This document shows, one piece after another, positions 57,688-64,000 of a DNA stretch of 64,000 bases. Source of the stretch: Monilinia fructicola (lineage: Eukaryota > Ascomycota > Leotiomycetes > Helotiales > Sclerotiniaceae). The stretch is from assembly GCA_008692225.1 (NCBI GenBank), contig VICG01000013.1:2041001-2105000 (forward strand), given 5' to 3'. How positions within the stretch are numbered: the first letter of the stretch is position 1; each line of letters starts with the position of its first letter. The notes beneath the pieces were generated by a model. The model had not been told where the DNA came from, ran no database searches, and saw only the letters and a list, made by a program, of their open reading frames with translations. A program made the translations under genes and the position numbers.

Positions 57688-60600
57688 AGTCACAGTCTTC
57701 GCTTTTTGTTTAGGACAGGATAGGATCTTTTGGGTAAGCTCGCGTCCTTCCCCCTTTCGAGACACACAGTCACTAACTCGCATCACAGATCATAGCATAT
57801 TATATATACCCTCTCAATAGATAGATAGCATAGATAGAAACCATCGTTTTCAAAAGGCGACTCTCGAAACGACCGAATACATATTAGAAGGAAAAGATAG
57901 AGGCAACTCTGTGGAACTCATTGAAATACCACTGCCCATCGAGCAATTTGCGCATTACGCATAGCATATCCTCCGCAAATCATCTCAATCGTCGCCAAAC
58001 TGTCTGGCGGTACGGGGACACGATGGAAGTTTGGGATCAGAGAAACGGGATATGGCCTGGGCGATACCCTGGTATGGGGTCGTCGCTTGTGGGGTGCAAA
58101 CACATGCATGGATAGAAGGTTATTTGGATGGATGGGACAGGATAGGATAGGAAAGGAAGGAAGGACATCTCTTCATCAAGAAGATTGATGAGGGAAGAAG
58201 GAATTTGGATACCCACGTATCTCTGATACGCAGCGAAGAGGGAAACAAGATGCTTCTCGTCTGTGACGCGTTGCATTCGCGAAGGAATGGCATATGATCG
58301 TCAGCAGGGCTGGCGTGAATCTTTATTTTCGGTGGCTTGTGGCTTGGCTTGTCTGTACATTCTTCGGCATGGTGCAATTTGCATTTTTTCTTTCTTCACT
58401 TTATGATTGATGATGAATATACCCAGGGAAAGTGCATTGAAGGGGTCAGGGACTCGCTTAGGTTTATTGTTTGTTGGTGGTGGTTGTGGGCTAGGCTAAT
58501 TGGATCTAAAGATCATTTGCGTGGTGTGCGAGATGAAATGAGGTGAAATTAAATTAAATCAAATCACATTGAATTGAATTGGTCTTTTATATTTGTGATT
58601 TGTTTGTTTGTTTGAGTGTTTGATGTGATGCCATGTATAGAATCTACTGATTTTACAATATGGTTCATTTAACTCACATGCTGGTGATGTTCTTCGCATG
58701 TACATGCACGAAAGGTTATGATGTCGATACTCTATATTTCTACTCATCTCTAAAACACTTAGGACGCACATTAACGCTTCCAAGTACGAAGATGTAAACC
58801 AGTGAGCTGTCTAGAAAGCCACTACGAGTATCATGGATCTCATTTCTCTACTCGCGTCAGTTCCTCAATCCTTCAATCCATCGCTCCTTTGTTTCGGATG
58901 CTCAAATCCAGTTTCGTTCAAATAATAGTTTGATGGTTTAATGGGTATGGTTCTTATGAGGGAAGGAATGGATGAACAGATGAATGATTTTATATCGTAT
59001 CTGCACATCTAAACCCATACGTTTGCAGGATCACAAATGCCTAGGTGGCATGATAGCATGATACAGACAGCAATAATGCTAAGATTCCATCTTTCTCCAG
59101 ATTCTGAACACCAAGAAACGATCTCCCCCAACACGTTCTAGGTTCAATCTCAAGGATCTATGATCATGATTACAGTTTGTGGGCTACAGGATAGATGGAT
59201 AGGGCAATCCCTCCCTCTCGCACCGGCATCTTGTCAATTTACAGGATGAGAAGGACGAGAAGAATGAAAATGATGAGAACCCAGTGGACAGTTGATATTA
59301 GTTAGTTAACAGATTTCTTTCCTTCCCCTGCAACTACGGCTCCAACTCCCTCCCCATACTAAGGACTAATACTCAACGCCCTGATACATACATCATCTCA
59401 TCGACTAGGCACCTCCAAATCGTCTCCAGATCACAACACTCACCCTCCCCAACCACTCATTTCAACTCATAACACACTCTACAATATATTCAATCATTAC
59501 TTAATTATAAATCATGACATCCTATTACATTCAGCTCATTCATTCAAACATATGGAAACATTCCTCCCTACAATTTCAGATGCTTGTGCGGAGACTTGTA
59601 TATAGATAGATAGATAGATACCGATATATATGGGACGACGTATACAGTAATCTTAAAATTTGCAAGAGATTAAAAATGACTCTTGCATTAATATTGATAC
59701 AGCATCGTTATGATATAAACAATCAAAGGACAAATCTTCCTGCAAAGCTAATCTCCAACTCCCTCCCCCCTCTTGAGTTTGTAAGTATCACGAAATCAAA
59801 CCAACATCGAAATTGCTCAATCTGATATTGATATTAATATTGATAGTAAGATACCACAGCAGAATAAACAATTTCCCATAAATCCCAAGTAACTCCGTGC
59901 CGTATGAAGGAGCCCGTATCTAGACGTCAAGAATCGATCGCCTGGATGTGTGTGAATGATAGGTGTGGTTATTGCTTGGTTCATGACTTATGTCCCAACA
60001 CTAAGATATCTGCAGCACTTACTACATGGCCGCGGAACTGGAAGATGAGGAGGAGACGCCTGGGCTGGTCTAGATAGATACTCTGTTCCTGTGCGATGAT
60101 GAGAACTGTCCTGCGTATTTTGGACTCAAAGTGCTTAGATCCCCTCTTGCTATCTGTCTGTCGCCAAAATATGATTGCAATAGTCTGGATGATCGAATCG
60201 TTGATTGTGGCTAGCATGGCTGCTGGAATAGGTCGTGTTTCAAGAGACCTCGGGAAGATGAGCAAGGTGGTAGGAGGATCCAATGGGGAACTGGGGGATC
60301 AAAGATTGATCATCTGATTAATGCGCGGAGATTCAAGTGAATGAGTTATGTTATGGCATTAGTCCTATCGTGAATTTGACTTGGGGCTAAGAGATGAGAG
60401 ATGGAGTATATTTATGCGTCGACTATGCGAATGGAAAAAGGGGAGATGGTAGATTACTAGTCTAGCTCGTCAGCGGATCGTCACGAGAGGGTGGTGTGGA
60501 GAATCGCGATGTGAGATAGATGGGTGCACTGGTGGTGGGGAGGGATTGAGGTGTGTGTGGGGAGATGATGGGATGACACTAGTGCGCGGTACTATTTGGT

Positions 60601-61309
60601 AAGACCAAACTAGAGGATGCTGAGGTAGGTAAACGAGGGGAAATAGATGGAGAGGATGCAGAGGATGAAAGTTATTTAGATGAAGTGAACCGAAGGAGTG
60701 GTTAAATGAATGGGGTGCGATGCATGATGGGATGGATTGGGAGAGGAACGAGGGAGGGGTAGAAAGATGGTGTGGTGATAAAGATGCCATGGTGATACAT
60801 AGGATCGAGGAGGAAATAGCACCGGTGTACTTGTCAAGTTCCTTGATGTGAAATGAAATGGAACGAAATGGATCAAAGCACAATCCGAAGCCAGCCAAGA
60901 TGAAATAAGGTAGACAGGAACTCTGTAACCTTCACGATTCTGGAGTTTGAGATAGAGAGTTTTGGGGGCGGCATATCATGTTATAGATGAAAAGGGTGAA
61001 TACCGAGATGAAGAAATGACTCTTACTTGCGGCATGTTAGAGATATAGAGGGTTGAGCGATACACGAGATGTAGGGTAGCAATGGGTGGCAGTGTATGTA
61101 TATATTTGCTATTTCTATACCCAGGTCACCTTACCACGAGTTCTTCATATCGGAAGTGACACGAAAGCAGGTTGAAGATGAGCCACTCTGTGCCATACTC
61201 GTACATTTGGAAGGTGTCTTGTTCTATTGTAAGCTCGAGCATTGGAGATCCTGATATGACTTCACACTGTTCTATTACCGGAGTAAGGATTGAGGATGGA
61301 TGAATGTTG

Positions 61310-61340
61310 TATGTACGTATGTATGTATGTATGTATGTAT
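61310..61340. repeat. GTAT microsatellite
   Basis: About seven GTAT units. Confidence 0.9.
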
Positions 61341-62085
61341 GCATCATCTGCAATGTCGAAACTGTGTTACCACAAGGAAAATGACGGGGATGCTTAGGAA
61401 GCTTGAGGGTTGAGAGCATCTGTCTCTTTTGGATGCTACTGTACCTTGACTTTCTCCACCCCCGCCGGCACATCCCCCGTACAATATGTCAACAGATACC
61501 CTCAGACTGATTCCATACTTCACAACAATACAAGTGATGCCAACTGCCAGACCTTCCCCAAGGATCGAAGGATAAATCGTAATATACGTGGTCTGGCTCG
61601 AATACATATATTGATCACATCTATAAAGCCATGATCAAGAAATTACCAGTAGGAAGTTCCGGTGAGCCTTGAGTTGGATATGCAGTTGGATGGACGGATG
61701 CCAGACAAGGCGAAGGCTTGATTTGATCTGAGTTGTTGGCGTCGGTCAGGTTACCCTTGAAGACGATCCGAAATCGCTGTTATCTACTCTGTACAGTACA
61801 GGATATGGAGTAACCTCAAGTCCTCGGCTTACAAATTATGTGCAAAGTCTTCCGAGGCATACTAGGATATGGTTGAGATTTCTATTCTTATTCCTATTGC
61901 CATATGCTTCATCCTGTACAGATATATCATAATACCCCCCTTCATCTAAAGAGGCGGTACATGTCGTATGTAGCGTACAGAACTATTCTTTGACCAGTGG
62001 GGGCTATACCCAGATATGATACGACGATATGATACGGAGAGAGGATCCTCCGCAGCAAATGTAGGTCAGATATGTGGTCCTATCG

Positions 62086-62136
62086 TACATACATACATAC
62101 ATACATACATACACATACATACATACATACATACAT
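62086..62136. repeat. TACA microsatellite
   Basis: About twelve TACA units with one CACA interruption. Confidence 0.9.
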
Positions 62137-62516
62137 GCTACAGTAGCCGCAGTGTAGTGCAACGAAATGTACAGTGCCTTGTTCTGCGGCGGAGGACATC
62201 TACGTTCTACAGGGCATGTTGAACCCTTGTACTTTGCGCAGTAGGTAGTATGTAGACATTACATTGAATGATTGATTTTTGTTGTCCTCATTGACGATAA
62301 TTCGACAATTAGAATTCTCGACATTGACCTGACGAGATTGGTTGGTCAATGAGGTGAGGATGTACGAAGTAGCGATAATGATAGGAGAGTATTTTTGAAA
62401 TGAGGGGAAACATGTCGAGATGGTTCTTCAATCACACTTGGGCACCCGTGTGAAATGTCGCTGTCGTATTTGTGAATAGGAAATGATATCTCACACTTTC
62501 CCGAGAGCTAGATAGG

Positions 62517-62662
62517 TGAGTGAGTGAGTTGGTTAGTTGGTTAGTTGGTTAGTTAGTTAGTTAGTTAGACAGTTAGATAGTTAGACAGTTAAACAGTTAA
62601 ACAGTTAAACAGTTAGACAGTTAGACAGTTAGACAGTTAGACAGTTAGACAATTAGACTGTT
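62517..62662. repeat. GTTAGTTG / GTTAGACA tandem array
   Basis: Nearly 150 bases of GTTAGTTG and GTTAG units evolve stepwise into GTTAGACA and GTTAAACA octamers, a nested expansion of related units. Confidence 0.9.
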
Positions 62663-62743
62663 AGTCCGTTCGTCAGTTTTCGTTAGTTCGTTCGTTTGCT
62701 TGCCAAAAGAGCTTCGGAGGATAAGTTTCATGTCATCCCAGAT

Positions 62744-63168
62744 ATGAATAAGCCAGGTAGTAGGCAAATCATATACGAAATCACGCAGAAAGCCGTCACT
62801 CTCATGCACCAATTGATCAAATATGAATACGACATGAGAAAAGATTTCAACCAGACGGCAAGATGTAAGCTATTATATCTTCCAATCATCAATTTCATTC
62901 GTGCTTCCTTCGTGTACGAGGCAATGATGTGCTCTTGGATATATTCATACGTTTCTTTCTCCAGATGGATGACAGACAACATCATCCAACCGCAAGCACA
63001 TTCAACTGGGTTTGCACGGATGAAGGAGAGATCTTTTTACAGTTCTCACGTACGCCACTACTACCGTTCAGTATTCAGTTGGAGAAGATGAAGGGATTCT
63101 TCAAAACAGGGGAATGGGAAGCTCGGAAAGGTTTAAGAACCATGTTAGTCTGTGCAATCAAGGTCTGA
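62744..63168 (+). CDS. Possible two-exon gene or gene remnant
   Basis: The frame beginning MNKPGSRQIIYEITQKAV (also open upstream to about 62696 but without ATG) reads like coding sequence to near KDFNQT. A second block after CTCCAG at about 62964 reads MDDRQHHPTASTFNWVCTDE and on through EGEIFLQFSRTPLLPF to a stop at 63168. Joining them in frame needs a GC donor (ACG|GCAAGA, about 62857); the nearby GTAAGC donor gives the wrong phase. The protein would be about 107 aa. I recognise no family, and it may be a broken relic. Confidence 0.3.
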
Positions 63169-63874
63169 CAACGGAATGATGATGATGATCTATATCGTTC
63201 GGTTCCTACTGTATATATATGAGTTTAGACCATGAATTGATCAGAGAAGAGATATGAATGGGATATGATGGGGATGGGAACGGGGATGGGAATGGGATGA
63301 GATCATTGAATGGATGGATGAATGAATGAATGAACGGATGAGTATCCATGACAGTAATTTGAAATGGTTTGATCGAATTGGGATGATTGATGCGATGCAA
63401 GTAACGAGAATGGGACGATATTTCATCTATTATACTCGGTATGAATACTCTAGTAAATTGAATGAATACCTTGCTTGATACATACTTTGGAACATCGGAA
63501 TGAAATGAAATGTAATGTAAGGTAAATGTAATGAATGTAATCTAATGTAATGTAATGAGTCCTTTGATTGAAAGAAGATATATCACCGAAAAGAAAAAGG
63601 AAAGAATTATTGTTGTATTAATTATGAATTATCTATCAATTGTTGGCCATTATGAAATGTTTGTCTATATCCATGGATGATGATAGTTGCATGTTGCATG
63701 GTCGATGACGAGGGAGGGTCATGCAAAATCATGTCATATCTTGGGATAAGGGTGAGTTACTTGTTACTTGGAGATACAATCCAATACCCACCCAATACAA
63801 GACAATACAATGCATACAATACAGTAAAGTACAATCAACACCCAATGCAATATCCTCGAGTACACAATGCCCTT

Positions 63875-63908
63875 TGTTGACGTTGACGTTGACGTTGACA
63901 TTGACATT
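63875..63908. repeat. GTTGAC hexamer array
   Basis: About five GTTGAC/ATTGAC units. Confidence 0.85.
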
Positions 63909-64000
63909 GGCGCTTCGAGAATCGAGAACTAGAATAAGAACCTCGAGATAACAATCCGGAAGCGGGAAGCTTTTCTCTATTTCTTTCTTTTTTCGTGCAC

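Larger units (their letters stand above)
57688..64000. other. Repeat-rich right end, essentially gene-poor
   Basis: Only the weak candidate at 62744-63168 is listed. Other frames (60470-60898 minus, 59981-60283 minus, 60096-60317 plus) are ambiguous between strands or repetitive. The region holds TAGA units (59600-59620), a GTAT array (61310-61340), a TACA array (62086-62136), a GTTAGACA-type array (62517-62662), TGAA repeats (about 63310-63338), AATGT repeats (about 63500-63560) and a GTTGAC array (63875-63908). Confidence 0.5.

Noticed and set aside
59981..60317. Plausible-looking frames on both strands
   Set aside because: Neither strand is favoured by start context, splice signals or motifs.
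60470..60898. 142-codon minus-strand frame
   Set aside because: Pro/His/Ser-rich sequence driven by GGT/GAT-rich complementary DNA, with no family resemblance.
1..64000. CRISPR array, operon or bacterial island
   Set aside because: Tandem repeats here lack unique spacers of constant length, and the gene structure is spliced and eukaryotic.

Overview
The window looks like nuclear DNA of a filamentous ascomycete (Pezizomycotina). Genes are split by short introns of about 50-100 nt with GTAAGT-type donors and CTAAC/CTAAT branch sites. A retrotransposon carries the C-to-T / G-to-A decay expected of repeat-induced point mutation (RIP). The recognisable proteins (Lsb5, Trm2, a CHY zinc-finger protein, a YeeE/YedE transporter, a QDE-2-like Argonaute relic) are fungal types. 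A Leotiomycete such as Botrytis or Sclerotinia is my guess from general appearance; I cannot prove it without a search.

Layout. 1-10,976 has no gene I can support: it is microsatellite-rich intergenic DNA holding one TA-flanked MITE (6532-6763). 10,977-13,862 (-) is a four-exon CCCH/CHY zinc-finger gene with a one-base frame break and a GC-AG intron. 14,602-14,852 is a second, unrelated TA-flanked MITE. 18,043-21,136 (+) is a broken Argonaute gene. 22,352-23,606 (-) is a YeeE/YedE sulfur transporter. 25,936-26,722 (+) is a three-exon 126-aa conserved protein. 27,066-28,493 (-) is a four-exon single-pass membrane protein found only by joining exons. 29,127-31,720 (-) is an 843-aa, mostly disordered protein. 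32,257-39,932 is a Ty3/gypsy-type LTR retrotransposon degraded into AT-rich DNA. 40,612-42,378 (+) is the VHS/GAT-type endocytic adaptor Lsb5 (five exons). 45,376-45,956 (+) is a two-exon small protein ending in a CGRHSNDWLFGG motif. 46,730-48,652 (+) is tRNA uracil-5-methyltransferase Trm2 with two candidate starts. 48,653-57,183 is an 8.5-kb gene-poor stretch, followed by a Ser-rich small protein (57,184-57,687, +). The last 6 kb is repeat-rich with at most one weak gene candidate.

The genes form no obvious pathway or cluster; they are scattered housekeeping or orphan genes. The coherent theme is genome defence and its targets: a RIP-decayed retrotransposon, two MITEs and a dead Argonaute copy lie within about 34 kb of each other. 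Several true genes are not visible as single long reading frames and are reported here from splice-site reconstruction.
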